Source: Mastigias papua
Taxonomy: Eukaryota; Cnidaria; Scyphozoa; Rhizostomeae; Mastigiidae
NCBI GenBank assembly: GCA_964019165.1
Contig: OZ025268.1
Location: forward strand, 9,622,211 to 9,686,210
Direction of reading: 5' to 3'
Length of the DNA stretch: 64,000 nucleotides
Shown here: positions 36,851-47,900 of the stretch, piece after piece
Layout of the letters: every line of letters starts with the position of its first letter
Numbering within the stretch: position 1 is the first letter of the stretch
The notes under the pieces: model-generated
What the model saw: the letters and a program-made list of their open reading frames with translations, nothing else
Databases searched by the model: none
Told to the model about the DNA's origin: nothing
Translations under genes and position numbers: made by a program

Positions 36851-38084
36851 TATCGTTTTTATACTTTTGGCAATAGCATTGAAATTGCGTTCTAGTACAC
36901 ACTAACATCGACAGGGCTTTACCTATAAATTCTCTATAGGGGACTTGAGACCTACATTTTGCCGAAAAAGTGAGCTTGGCTACTTGTGAGTGAAGAATAT
37001 CTTTTTTCACTTGTAATTATTATTTGTTCAATTTACTCAGCAAATTGTTTAGATAGATGAAGCTAGCAAATTTTTCAGATGTCTGCTTGGCCACAGCAAA
37101 TTATTCTTCTTCTTGGTTTCCTATAGAACAAAATATTAAAGCAATTTCCAGACAAAAATAGCACATTTGATGATTTGACGACTGCATTTTTATCTAGGGA
37201 AATCGGCACCCAACACCCCACAGAAGGTATGGACCAGAACATCAAGGCAAAAATTAGTCAAAGACATCTGAGTTGTATAACATTTTGCATATTAGTGATA
37301 ACGAATATAACATCGTTGAAAAGTTTGTTTTTGTACATTGGTTTTATTATTCAACTATGAAAAGGCAAGAAAGTTTCAATAATGAGCGAAAAATACTTTT
37401 ATAAGACAACGTGCGTAATCTTCAAGTTGTACAGTGTGTTATTAGAAAGCCAATGACATGAGATATTGAGTGATGAGATATAAAATTTAGTATATCGAGG
37501 TTGCTCAAATTGTTAATAACAAGCGTTTGAGTTACTCAACAAACGCTTTAAGCAATTTCCAATCAAGAGACTTTATGGATATACTTATAGCTATGATGCA
37601 ATTGGATTGCGTTTATATACCAGTTTTATGTATTTCTATCAAATCAATCTGCTGAATTGTATCATTTTCAGCGTCAAAACTACCATTTGGACAATCTCCT
37701 AATACAACCTAAGTGAATTATTGAGGGCATTACCTCCCTTAAAGCCCCGCTTTTGCTGACAGAGAATTCGCTTTTTCCATCAGTGGAATGTGTGAGAGAC
37801 TTTCTCGTACAATACAAGATGTCTATAATATGAAAAGGCTATTTGCAAAGTAGATAATTAAAGTTGATTCTTTCTAAAAGAGCTCCAACTTTCTCTAGCA
37901 TAGGTTCACACAAGGGGCATATCACTCAAAAAAATCTCGTGCACTTTATGACAAAATAGCAAAATCACAAAAATCACAAAAATAAAAAACATAGACTGAC
38001 AGACAATCTCAAAAATCTCAGCAAAGTCGCAAAAACAGTGAAAATCACATCCTGAATCACAAAAATCCATAAAAATCCGCAGAG
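36851..38084. other. PE4-PE5 intergenic region, left part
   Basis: Closely paralogous to 54102-55880 downstream of PE5, including a CACAAAAAT-rich simple region (about 37960-38070 and 55735-55870). No gene seen. Confidence 0.55.
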
Positions 38085-39021
38085 GATTTGCACAGCAAGG
38101 GTGAAAAATGTTTTGAGCCAATCAGCTCATTTGTTTACATCCTCATTTGCCAATCAAAACGCGTAAAAGACAATAGAAAATTGAGAGAAGATGATGTTTG
38201 ATCAGTTTCAAAACAAAGATGGCGTTACAGGCTTTTTGCTGTATAAAAAACACCTCGCATGAAAATTTTGTGTTGCACCGCGATATTTCTCTTTTTCGGG
38301 CAGATTTTTACATTTTATGGTAGAAGGAAGATTTTTCTAAAATTCTACTGTTTCCCTTTTCAAAATATTACTGCAAACAGGAGATATCTGGTCCTATAGT
38401 TAGCGGAATTTCCGCAGTATCTTCGCCTTGGACTCACCTTTGTAAGAACTGCTGAGTGGGCCTCCCCCAATCCATAGTCACGTATACTGATTTCAAGCTT
38501 ATAGACTTTATTCTGCCTTACTTCCTCTATGTCCCTAGTTACTTTATGCTAGTCTCCAAAAATTGAGGAATTAGTGAGCTTACCCCGCAACCATTGAGGG
38601 ATCAAGAAAAACAGAAATCTCTTAGTCACACCTTTTGCATTACATGACATTTGAGTATTTTGGCCGGTTTAGCGTAGCTACTTTGTCCATGCTTGCAGGG
38701 TAAGCAAGCCTGCGTCTAGCGGGCATTCGCGGAAAAACCTAGTCATGAAATCTAAATAGCCGCACATCATTTTAATCGAATCTTAAGGATCACCTTAGGG
38801 GCAAAGTGGGAAAATAACACCCTAAGTATATCTATGCTCTGCCACTCTGCAGCGAAAATAAATGTCCTCACCTTTACAATCTTTCTAGCTCCCTTTTAAT
38901 TTCGACCCCCTGTTCAAAATAAACCATGCGCCTAGTGAATAATGATGGACTGGGTTTGAGCGCATCTAGCATTCTCAATTAGATGGTTGTGGAGCACGTG
39001 GCCACTGACAAATGGTGTGAG

Positions 39022-39343
39022 CTAAAGCTGCAAGATCTCTATCCGTCTTTTTGGCATCAACGACCTTTCTACTGCTGAATCAGTTGACTCATCAGATTCC
39101 TCATCTTCTGGATCTTCATCGTCGTCGAACTCGGATGTATAATCTATTTGGTCCTCCTCGTAAGAGCGCACAACAGCAGAATTTGCTTTCGTCGCCAATG
39201 TATCAATCCGTTGCTTTAAGTACTCCTTGCAAATATGGCACTCACTGACATTTGGAAGATTGCATTGGATGTGAAACGAATGGCCACAGGGGAAGATACT
39301 CCATACAGTATTCATGGACAAACAGTTCTTCTTGTCACATTTT
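39022..39343 (-). pseudogene. RING-H2-like frame inside the hAT-like element
   Basis: Reads KCDKKNC, then FPCGHSFHIQC, then SECHIC, giving C-x4-C...C-x-H-x2-H-x2-C...C-x2-C, followed by an acidic Glu/Asp/Ser-rich tail. This fits a RING-H2 ubiquitin-ligase-type zinc finger at a C-terminus. The frame is cut off upstream at 39343 by a LINE tail. It may be a captured host gene piece or part of the element's own protein. Confidence 0.5.
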
Positions 39344-39740
39344 CTTTCATTTCATTTCATTCTATTTCATTTCAATTCTTAATAGGAGGGTAGCTCTTCA
39401 GCAAAGCTGTTTTTCAAGAGTCCCTCCGCTTAAAAAAGTTTACAATTTATATAATATAATACTTAAAATACACAATTACAATCAAAATTTATTAAAATCT
39501 AAATCAAAATGAAACTAATCAGAAGTAAAATTCAATACTAAAAATGTCCAGATTTACATAGAATATAAACCATAATGTTTTCTAAATAGAGGTTTTAAAG
39601 CTGACCAGGTTCACGACGCAACGATTCTTTGAATAAAAGAACGAAGTCCACATAAGGTTTGATATTGTTTTCAGTGGGTACTAATTGAATTTTGTAATTG
39701 AGCAGTTAAATTATTAAATTCAAATTTTCAAAGACTTTTA
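39341..39740 (-). mobile_element. LINE 3' end fragment inside the hAT-like element
   Basis: On the + strand it opens with repeated TTTCA, the complement of the GAAAT tail, then GGAGGGTAGCTCTTCAGC, a hallmark of the LINE 3' ends at 43.1 and 57.4 kb. The right boundary is approximate. Confidence 0.5.
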
Positions 39741-39938
39741 TCATTTTTGCTACCCATAGTACGGTATTTTATACAAGATCAGACCTCCAGGGTAGGTCTT
39801 ATCATTATGATCTTTTGTGGACAATCTAAAGAATTGGTTGTTACTCTGATTAGATGCCTGATTTGGTGCTGGTGCTAGTTAAAGTGTAATTTATACTAGA
39901 GTATACTGGAATATTCAACTTTAAATGCTGTTTTCCTG

Positions 39939-40223
39939 TTAACATACCTCAGGAGCAGGAATTTCTGGAGATGAAAATCCCAATGGCAGAACTTTATTTG
40001 TCACCTCATGTGCTCCAAGTAAATTAAGGAGTATCCATCTTGTTGTATCCTTGTGCTGATGGGAGGTTCTTGGAGGTTTCTTTGCCTTAGCACTACTAGA
40101 AAGTAATGCTTGGAGCTTGGCTACCAGGTATTTTGAAGCCTCAATTTTCAAATTTGTTGAAAGTTTTTTGGACGAAGAAGTTCCATTACAGGCTAAGTAA
40201 ATCGCAACAATGCTTTGCCACAA
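39939..40223 (-). CDS. Unrecognised frame inside the hAT-like element
   Basis: About 94 codons, starting with MWQSIVAIYLACNG under an alternative start, and including LGAHEVTNKVLPLGF. GAG is followed by GTATGT at the end, so it is probably an exon of a spliced gene. No family recognised. Confidence 0.3.
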   Translation of the reverse strand: MWQSIVAIYLACNGTSSSKKLSTNLKIEASKYLVAKLQALLSSSAKAKKPPRTSHQHKDTTRWILLNLLGAHEVTNKVLPLGFSSPEIPAPEVC

Positions 40224-40653
40224 AGTATTTCATTGCTATGAGCAAATAGTGTTAAGGTCATCTTGAGATTGTTAGGAAGACTGTAATGGAATGCATGTGA
40301 AACGTGGAAAGGGAAGGCCCGTCTGTAAGGAGAGTCCAAGGCGAAGGTACTGCGGAAATTCCGCTAACTATAGGACCAGATATCTCCTGTTTGCAGTAAT
40401 ATTTTGAAAAGGGAAACAGTAGACTTTCAGAAAAATCTTCCTTCTACCATAAAATGTAAAAATCTGCCCGAAAAAGAGAAATATCGCGGTGCAACACAAA
40501 ATTTTCATGCGAGGTGTTTTTTATACAGCAAAAAGCCTGTAACGCCATCTTTGTTTTGAAACTGATCAAACATCATCTTCTCTCAATTTTCTATTGTCTT
40601 TTACGCGTTTTGATTGGCAAATGAGGATGTAAACAAATGAGCTGATTGGCTCA

Positions 40654-40886
40654 TTTCATCTCATTTCATTGTTTTAAGGAGGGTTGCCCTTCAACAGAAG
40701 TTGGTTTTCAAGAGGCCCTCCATTAGAAACATCTAATTACAATAGTACTGACAAAATCAATTAATAATTAAACGCTAAAATCTAATTTTTAATTTTCCAA
40801 AATCCATATACAACCTTACAAGATCATAAGTTACATGAATAACAAAAAGAAAACTTTTTATATACTTTTTCATAAAAGTGCATAGA
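40654..40886 (-). mobile_element. LINE 3' end fragment in the right arm of the hAT-like element
   Basis: TTTCATCTCATTTCATTG tail then GGAGGGTTGCCCTTCAAC. Its boundaries are exact because the left arm of the same element shows the uninterrupted sequence; GCTCA is duplicated on both sides. Confidence 0.75.
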
Positions 40887-41575
40887 GCTCAAAATATTTT
40901 CCCCCTTGCTGGTTTGCACACTATTCTAGGAGTGACATACCCCCGCGGGTTCACAGTTGAATAGTAACTATGATTAAAAAAGCTCTACCATTAAGCCTGG
41001 TTCCCATAAGTTCATATGAGTCTGGAAAGTGACGCAGATTCCTTCTTCCATAACGATCAAAGATGCAGTGTTCCCATTGATCGGAGACAACGCCTTGCAA
41101 CGTGAAACGACTATACGATGATTGGTTCCTTACATCCATGTGATCACATTTATGGATTGGTGATTTGTGTTTCTATTCGCCTTGCTGTGATCCAAAATGT
41201 CACAACAGTCGGGAAAGTTGAACTCAAACCAACATTGCCAACCATTGCCACTCACAGTCGGCGTAGTTGTAAGGATCGCAAGAATGTGTTCCCATTAAGA
41301 GACTATCTCAGACTGTTGCGGACTGTCGCATACTGTTGCGGACTGTCGCCGACGCTCTTACGATCATTTTGCATTTTGCATATTTATGGAGGGTAGCTCT
41401 TCAGTTTGCTAGGGAACCGAGCACCAGGCGCTACAATGGAAACCCCCTATTTACGCCCTATTTACACTACGAACACTAGCCCTGGTCTAACCCAAGTTCA
41501 ACCCACTGTAGAAAAGTTCTATGTAGTTCAAAAGCAATCAAACTGGGTTCAGACATTTCAAAAATTGATCAGAAG

Positions 41576-42598
41576 ATGAAGTTTTGCAGCTGTTTCTTTC
41601 AAAAAATACCTGCATTATTTATATCACTAGTTCTTTTAAATTATTATTATCATTATTATTATTATAAAGTTTACACAGTGCCAGGTGTTATTAGAAGTGC
41701 CCTTAAGTCATCTCCTAATTCAGATATAAACCATCTTTGGGCAAGAACCAGCACTGGCTGCAATATTCAGTACGATCAATATCGTAACACAAAACAAGTG
41801 TTAAATGCGGTACAAACTGATAGTGAAAATCGCCTCCATCATGAACTTAAATCTCAAGGTTTCGTAATCTCATCTATTCTTCTTCATGCTAGTAGTAAAA
41901 CTCGACAACTCTGGTCAAAAGTACAGAAAAATATGCCCAGAAACATTTTCAATTTTACCATAAAGTACCTAAACAACACTCTGGCTACAAAAAAGAACCT
42001 TTGCAAATGGTCCCTCTCTTCCTCTTCTGCTTGCTCGTTCTGTCTCCAGTCTGAAAGTCTCCAGCACATTGTGTCTAGTTGTAAGTCCTACCTGGAAGAT
42101 GGCAGGTATACCTGGCGCCATAACTCCGTTCTTTTGTATATCTCTAGAACTCTATCTTCATTACAAGATAGCTCGTCGTACGCAGATCTTCCTTCTTTTC
42201 CATCTCCATCTTTGATTACTGGTGATTCTCTCAGACCAGATCTTGTTCTAGTGCTTAATAGTACTACTGTATACCTACTAGAGTTAACTGTTGGCTTTGA
42301 GTCAAATATAACGATCAACAGTGAACAAAAATCTGATAAATATCGCCCCCTTATTTTAGCCCTCCAGGAAAAGTTTTATGATGTTAAATTTATTAATCTC
42401 TCTATGAGTGCTCTTGGTATACTTGGTAGATCCTCTGACTCCTTTTCATCGATGCTGAAAGATTTGCACTTTGACACTACTCGTTAACAGCAGATCATTA
42501 TGAAAGCTTCCAACATTGCCATAAGATGCACCTATTTTATTTTCTGTAGACGAAACAAATCTTGGCCAGTCCGGAGCTACATGACTTTTAGTTGCTAA
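41576..42598 (+). mobile_element. R2-type non-LTR retrotransposon C-terminus with RLE nuclease
   Basis: About 270 residues of the C-terminal region: zinc knuckle C153-x2-C156-x7-H164-x4-C169, then RPD (220-222), LLELTV (E236) and KxxKY (252-256), the restriction-like endonuclease motifs of the R2 group. The first 30 codons of the frame are low-complexity TTA repeat, not part of the protein. After a TAA at 42485-42487 the same frame goes on for 36 codons with IAIRCTYFIFCRRNKSWP, so that stop is a mutation. The reverse transcriptase part is missing (5' truncation). Confidence 0.7.
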
Positions 42599-42803
42599 TT
42601 TGTATGTTTGCTGCTTCTAATTTCATTGCTAATATTTCTTTCAGTCTCCATACATTATAACATTTGATTAAATATTATTTTTGTATAGCAGACAAGCCAG
42701 TTATACACTACCTAACAGTAGAGAGGCGTATGATTGTATGTAACTGTAATGTTATTGTCATGATATTATGAAGTTTCAAACAAAAATTAAAGAACTGAAG
42801 ATA

Positions 42804-42923
42804 ACCGGTGAACATCAGAATTACATCCTAAGAAAACTATCCACCATCGCTATCAGATCAACTTATTATATTTTTTGCAGAAGAGATCAAGATTGGACTA
42901 CACCAGATGTTTCGACATTATAG
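42804..42923 (+). mobile_element. Second R2-type C-terminal piece in tandem
   Basis: Forty codons reading LSTIAIRSTYYIFCRRDQDW, then a stop; homologous to the end of the preceding copy but clearly diverged. Same strand, about 200 bp downstream. Confidence 0.6.
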
Positions 42924-43045
42924 ACATATCAGTGTATTGTACCACAAGTAGCCAACTGCAAACTACCTTCAAATAGAGAAGTTTACTGTTGTATGTTAAT
43001 TACTGGAATTTATAGTTATATGAAGTGTCAAAAAAAGATGTTTAG

Positions 43046-43455
43046 GGAGGGTATCCCTTCAGCCGTAGCTGGTTTTCAAGGGGCCCTCCATTTACATACA
43101 AAAATACCATTAAGAAATCTTAAAGGCCTAATTACAATTACCCTTTAACGATCGAGAAGCCTTTTTGACCATTGGCTGTATTTCGTTTTGGAATATGAAG
43201 ATCAGTAGCAGTGCTACGAAGCTCGTAGGAAAGATTTTTAGAATTTCAAATAAATGTATCTTGGAGGTATTGTGGAGCAAGCCCTTAACTGATTTATAAA
43301 CCATAACTCGTGATTGATATTGAATCATTTCTTCAATCTTTTTCCATCCTAATTGTTTGATGAGCATATTATTGGGAGCATCATACCTGCTACTAGTGAT
43401 TATTCTAGCAGCACGATTTTGTAGCTTTTGGAAATGATTGAGTTTAAGGATCCAA
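43046..43455 (-). mobile_element. CR1/L2-like LINE 3' fragment
   Basis: Minus strand reads [20 protein letters not shown], then LGWKKIEEMIQYQSRVMVYK, matching the C-terminus of the LINE at 57.4-59.5 kb, and ends in the same GGGAGGGTATCCCTTCAGCC 3' UTR motif. Confidence 0.7.
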
Positions 43456-43797
43456 TGCTTTCAAATCCTTCCGATTTACTCACCAATTTTAAAAATTGCT
43501 TCTTGTTTAATAACACTTTGCACTATAGACATGCGTGTTGTAAAGTAACACGGGTTCAGCCCACTTTCAAGTTTACACTACAATTTCGAACTTCTCAATG
43601 TATACTCAACTGGGTTCACTCTGGGCTAGTCGGACCTGGGTTTAACATGGGTAGGGTTTTTGTAGTGTAAACAGTGCTTTACGTAAACACCAAAAGAGCA
43701 TTCGTCGAACCATAGTGCATTTCTTGTATATAGGCCCGAAGATTGTTGGCGTGCACTGAACTTCTATTCAGCGCTCGGCATAGAAGCCAACTCGAAC

Positions 43798-44200
43798 CCC
43801 GTCTACACGAATACGTTTTCAAATGAAAACGCAACTTTATTTTTGCGTTTTAGCTTACTGTCTACATGAAAACGGAAAATCTGTGAATGAAAACGCAACT
43901 TTTTGAAAACGCTTTCCAGAGTGGAATTGTTTGAAAGCGCAACTTTATGAAAATGCATAGTTTCCGAAAACGCAATTTTCTGAAAACGATTCAACACCAA
44001 CAACACTTTTTGGCGGCCTCTGTGTTCTGTGGCTTGACTATGCTCATTGAAAACATGCGCCTGCGCAGATTTTTGCGTTTTCATCGTTTCATGTAGACGG
44101 GCTAGACAGTGTGAAAACGTTCGTGTAGACGGAAAACTTTTTATCCGTTTTCATTAAAATGAAAGCGCAATTTTTTGAAAACGTATTCGTGTAGACAGGG
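43798..44200. mobile_element. MITE with GTCTACACGAATACG ends
   Basis: Left GTCTACACGAATACGTTTTC and right GAAAACGTATTCGTGTAGAC are exact complements. The inside is made of GAAAACGCAACTTT-type repeats. It lies upstream of PE5 and is absent from the PE6 counterpart. Confidence 0.75.
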
Positions 44201-44423
44201 CCTCGGTCCCTGAAGCATCTTCGTTGGAGAGTTTTTATGGGATGCACCCTAGCCTTCAAAGAAAGGAAGACTATGTAACAGGTCAAATGTTACGTTACCT
44301 ATGACTTCTAACATGTATTTTAAATTCCAGCACCTTAGAGACTTAAAGCAAACTTAAGTCTCTGTTAAAATCTCAAATATTCGCAATTAACTGACTTGAC
44401 TTCACAATTCTTCTTATTATGAA

Positions 44424-44470
44424 CCACCATGAGCACTTATTTATGAATGGCGTTTAAATATTCATGAGCA
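44424..44470 (+). promoter_or_regulatory. Conserved upstream block of PE5
   Basis: ACCACCATGAGC and TTTAAATATTCATGAGCA, 139 bp before the start codon. TTTAAATA could serve as a TATA-like box. Confidence 0.45.
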
Positions 44471-44597
44471 ACTAGATGGCTGACATCAAAATGGTTCTAT
44501 ATCAAATTGATCAATAAGCATTGCATACCGCAAATCTGTGAATTCACTGTTTAGCATTCAGTTCTCTTTATTCGTAATCAGTGTCTCAGATTGGAAA

Positions 44598-44930
44598 ATG
44601 TTACAACAATTCCTGTTTCTGATGCTGGCAAGCAATGCTGTTCTGTCAACTTATGACGAATGCACATCACATGTTCAACGATATTCTATGCTTGCGCTGT
44701 ATGCACAAAACAAAAAGCTAACAGAGGGATTTCTTTTAGCTATATATGCAGAGGTATTAGCTGAATGTGTAAGAGCCTGCAGTCAAAAAGCCAACTGCAA
44801 AGCCACTAATTACAAAAGAGCTACCTCAAAACATGAATCAAACTGTGAACTTCTCTCAAGCAGTCCCGATTCGAAAGAAATACTGCAAGCAGTTACTGGA
44901 TGGACTGTTTACAAGCATTTGACTGAGGAT
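44598..44930 (+). CDS. PE5 exon 1: signal peptide and PAN domain, second subfamily
   Basis: 111 codons, donor GTAAGT, phase 0. Reads YDECTSH where PE2-PE4 have YRSNCRR, moving Cys1 four residues upstream. Confidence 0.88.
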
Positions 44931-47900
44931 GTAAGTAGACAGCTTGCACTGATTTATTCGTGTTTGTTTGGACCAATGGTATTAGGAAAGAGTGGAATGC
45001 ATATGAATGTACAAAATGAGGATATATGCTTTTTGAAGAAAGTCATGTAGTTGTGAATCTCCTTTGAATGAAGGATTCAGTTATAATGCATTATGCTGAA
45101 CACATGGCTTCCTCAGTTACATTATAAGAGTAAGTGACGCAAATTGCTCGATAATATAGATTTGCTTTGGTCATGCGTATAAACGAAATATAGGGCATGC
45201 ATTGCAGAAATACGAAATTCCTCGACTATGGCTCTGAAAGGACGATATTCCACTTTTATAGTCAAGTTTACAGTAGCAGTAAAAATATACTTGCTTTAAG
45301 ATAGGAAGCGAACATTAATTATGTGATGTGCTATTATAGCGAAATGTTTCATTAGCCTGTTCTCAAACCTTTATTAAACAATAAAAGGTGGTAGCAATTG
45401 CTTGACTGGCAGACAGCAGCTGTCATTTGAAATCTTTATGACGTACGGTCATTCACGCACGTTTTGCTCCTTGTTTCATTAAGGTCTTCCCTAGCTCCTT
45501 TCCTACAGTGTAAGCATGTGCACTTTTCAGTCTGCCAGGATACACGGGAGCACAGGCAGATGGATTTCCATGAAACTTTATCATACATGTAAACTCCATT
45601 GTGAAGCAAGTGCGTCTTTTGTACTTTTATAACTTTACAAGCAATTCTCTGTGCGTACTTATTGGCTAACTATGGCTGCAATTTAATGCTACCACTATAG
45701 GTATGAAAATTGTACAGGTTCATCCCAAGGCCAGGAGCAATGCTCTATTCCATTATGGTTGCAAACGTATAAAGCTCTTGCTCTACTGATCCTCAGGAGA
45801 TGATCTTAGGAACACTTAGTAATTCCAAATTAAATCTAAGACCTCCAAGATTATAAGCAAAACATGAGCAAAACAGCATTGCATACAGAAGGGTCATGAT
45901 TTGAAATTCATTATAGACGTTCTAATCATTTAAGAGGAAACTGCAAACCATATTGGCCGAGTATCAATCAACTGGAGTTTAAATCTACATGTCTTTATAT
46001 CTTTATTTAACTTGAAGCTATTATTAATCTTTATTTTGTAATGTATATTTTTAAAGTGGTCTCATGCAAAACAGATCTCACATGTTTTTGGGAGGTAACC
46101 ATGCACAAACAATACAAAGTGAAATAAGGAAATGAAGTGAAATGCCACGTGCTGGTCCAAACAGCCACCTGGCCAGCCCGTTAGCAGGGGGTAGCGTAAA
46201 AGTACAACTTTCCCATTGAGTCTCAAACATGGCTCGGTAAGCCGCATAAAACTATAGCGCACTCAGACCTTTTCGTGCACCTTTTCACATTTGTCAGAAT
46301 TCGATTGCAGTTATGTTCTTTAATGTATTATGAATCAAACTGGAGTGTACAGTCCCCAGGAAACCCAGCTAATTGCTATTCACTACGCTTAGATTAACTA
46401 TGTCCCCTGAATAAAACCCTCTGGCTAAAAGACTGAGCACTCCCTGCCTGCTCTAGGGGATTAAAGTTGAAAATGATTGGATTACATATATCAATTAGGA
46501 AGCTCATTTAGATGAGGAAGTAAAAACAGCAAATGTACCGTTGCATAGCAAAGGAAGTGGATTTAAATTGGTTGGCTTCAGCCTTTTTTGCAAGTTAATG
46601 AAATCGTAGATTCTAATGCTTGTGGTTAGTTCCTACTGTCATATACCATGTGTAGTGACAATGATGAAATTTCCTTATGAATTAAGCTTCTCTTTGCAAT
46701 CCTTCACAGTACATTAGTAGGCATAACAGTCATGATACGAATTGAGGGAGGTGCTTTTATATAAAGCATGATGGTCCTGGTTCTAGTTGACATAAAATAT
46801 GGTAGGTCAAAATAACAAACATCGTGCATCAACTGATAGTGCATTATTTATCGAGTAATGCTACTATTAGAGCACACACCTTCATATGACAGGTGATTCC
46901 TGCATGTATGACATCAGACCACTCGGCACCTTGCAGTCCAGGTTATAGCTGTGAAGAATCATGCAGTCTAGGTGGGCCAGGATATAAATGCGTTGGTGAG
47001 TACCAAATGCCTATAAGAATACATAAAAGTAATGAGTATATCTTCTGTCCTTCGACTTTGCATTCTTCAAGTACTATCAGTGATTGCTTCATATTATCAA
47101 AACTGTTAAGAAGAAACCATGAACTGGCTGGAAGATACTCCCCGTTCTTTCTGTTCTAATCCATTTATCATTCAGAACGAAAAGCAATACGATTTGGATT
47201 TCCGTCCATATTTTCATTGCCTCCTCCCTTGACCCATATCAACTGTTACTTTTAACAGGACTAGTAAGCAGCGTATTGAACGTAGCAATGCATTTGCATT
47301 GTAGTGGTCCAATGTAAGGATAATAAATATGCTCACAAAAATTCATCCTTATCTAAATCGAGTCATAGTAGTAGTAGGCAATTGTCATTGCTGTATTGCA
47401 ACATCGCAAAAAATCAGCTCTAGAACTGTCAAATAAAATAAAGTTTATAGATCACCTTTGAAAAAACTAATTACGCCATTAATGAGCATTTTGTTGCCAC
47501 GACGTACCACATATAAAGTACCATGACTTTAGTTTCATGCTTTCATTTTTACTTGTTTCATACCATAAATCTTATATTCGCACTTAATTGTCAAAAATTC
47601 CCCTTTGAGAAACCTTTCAATACCATAGAACTTTGAAGTATGAGTATGTAACTGTAATGAGATATAACGTCTTTTCTAGACATAGACGAGTGCTTGAGCA
47701 AACCTTGTAAAAATGGTGGAGCATGCATTAACATTGTAAACATGTACTCATGTGAGTGTGTTCCGGGTTATACTGGTGTCAACTGTGAAACAGGTATGTG
47801 ATTGTATGTTGTAAGTCATATGCGTAGCAGGTTGTAAATATCAGCCCAGGTTGTAAATTATTCAAAACTATGCGAATAGCACTTGCTGATCCAGATGGGG

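Larger units (their letters stand above)
38093..40911. mobile_element. hAT-like DNA transposon with 348-bp inverted repeats
   Basis: Ends CAGCAAGGGTGAAAA and TTTTCCCCCTTGCTG. The arms 38093-38440 and 40327-40911 are near-identical reverse complements once a LINE piece (40654-40886) is removed. GATTTGCA precedes the left end and GTTTGCA follows the right end, an 8-bp duplication with one base lost. The paralogous segment downstream of PE5 near 55875-55890 shows the unoccupied site. The inside holds minus-strand frames 39022-39343 (RING-like) and 39939-40223 (unassigned, ending at a GTATGT donor). No transposase motif was recognised; the hAT assignment rests on the CAG tips and the 8-bp duplication. 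Confidence 0.75.
41450..43680. mobile_element. MITE split by retroelement insertions
   Basis: TTTACACTACGAACACTAGC near 41465 mirrors the complement of TTTTTGTAGTGTAAAC near 43660, with CAACCCA/TGGGTT words inside both. The R2-like and LINE pieces lie between, so they seem to have jumped into this element. The PE6 upstream segment lacks the whole block. Confidence 0.5.

Noticed and set aside
37960..38070. CRISPR-like array of CACAAAAAT units
   Set aside because: Units are short and irregular, with no spacers of constant size; it is a simple repeat in animal DNA.
38114..40653. Foldback element starting at TGAGCCAATCAG with a TTT duplication
   Set aside because: The inverted repeats go on outward to CAGCAAGGG once the LINE piece in the right arm is removed, and the empty site supports the wider limits.
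41576..42487. A 303-codon frame as a host gene
   Set aside because: It begins with a TTA-repeat stretch and carries the zinc knuckle and RLE nuclease of R2-type retroelements.
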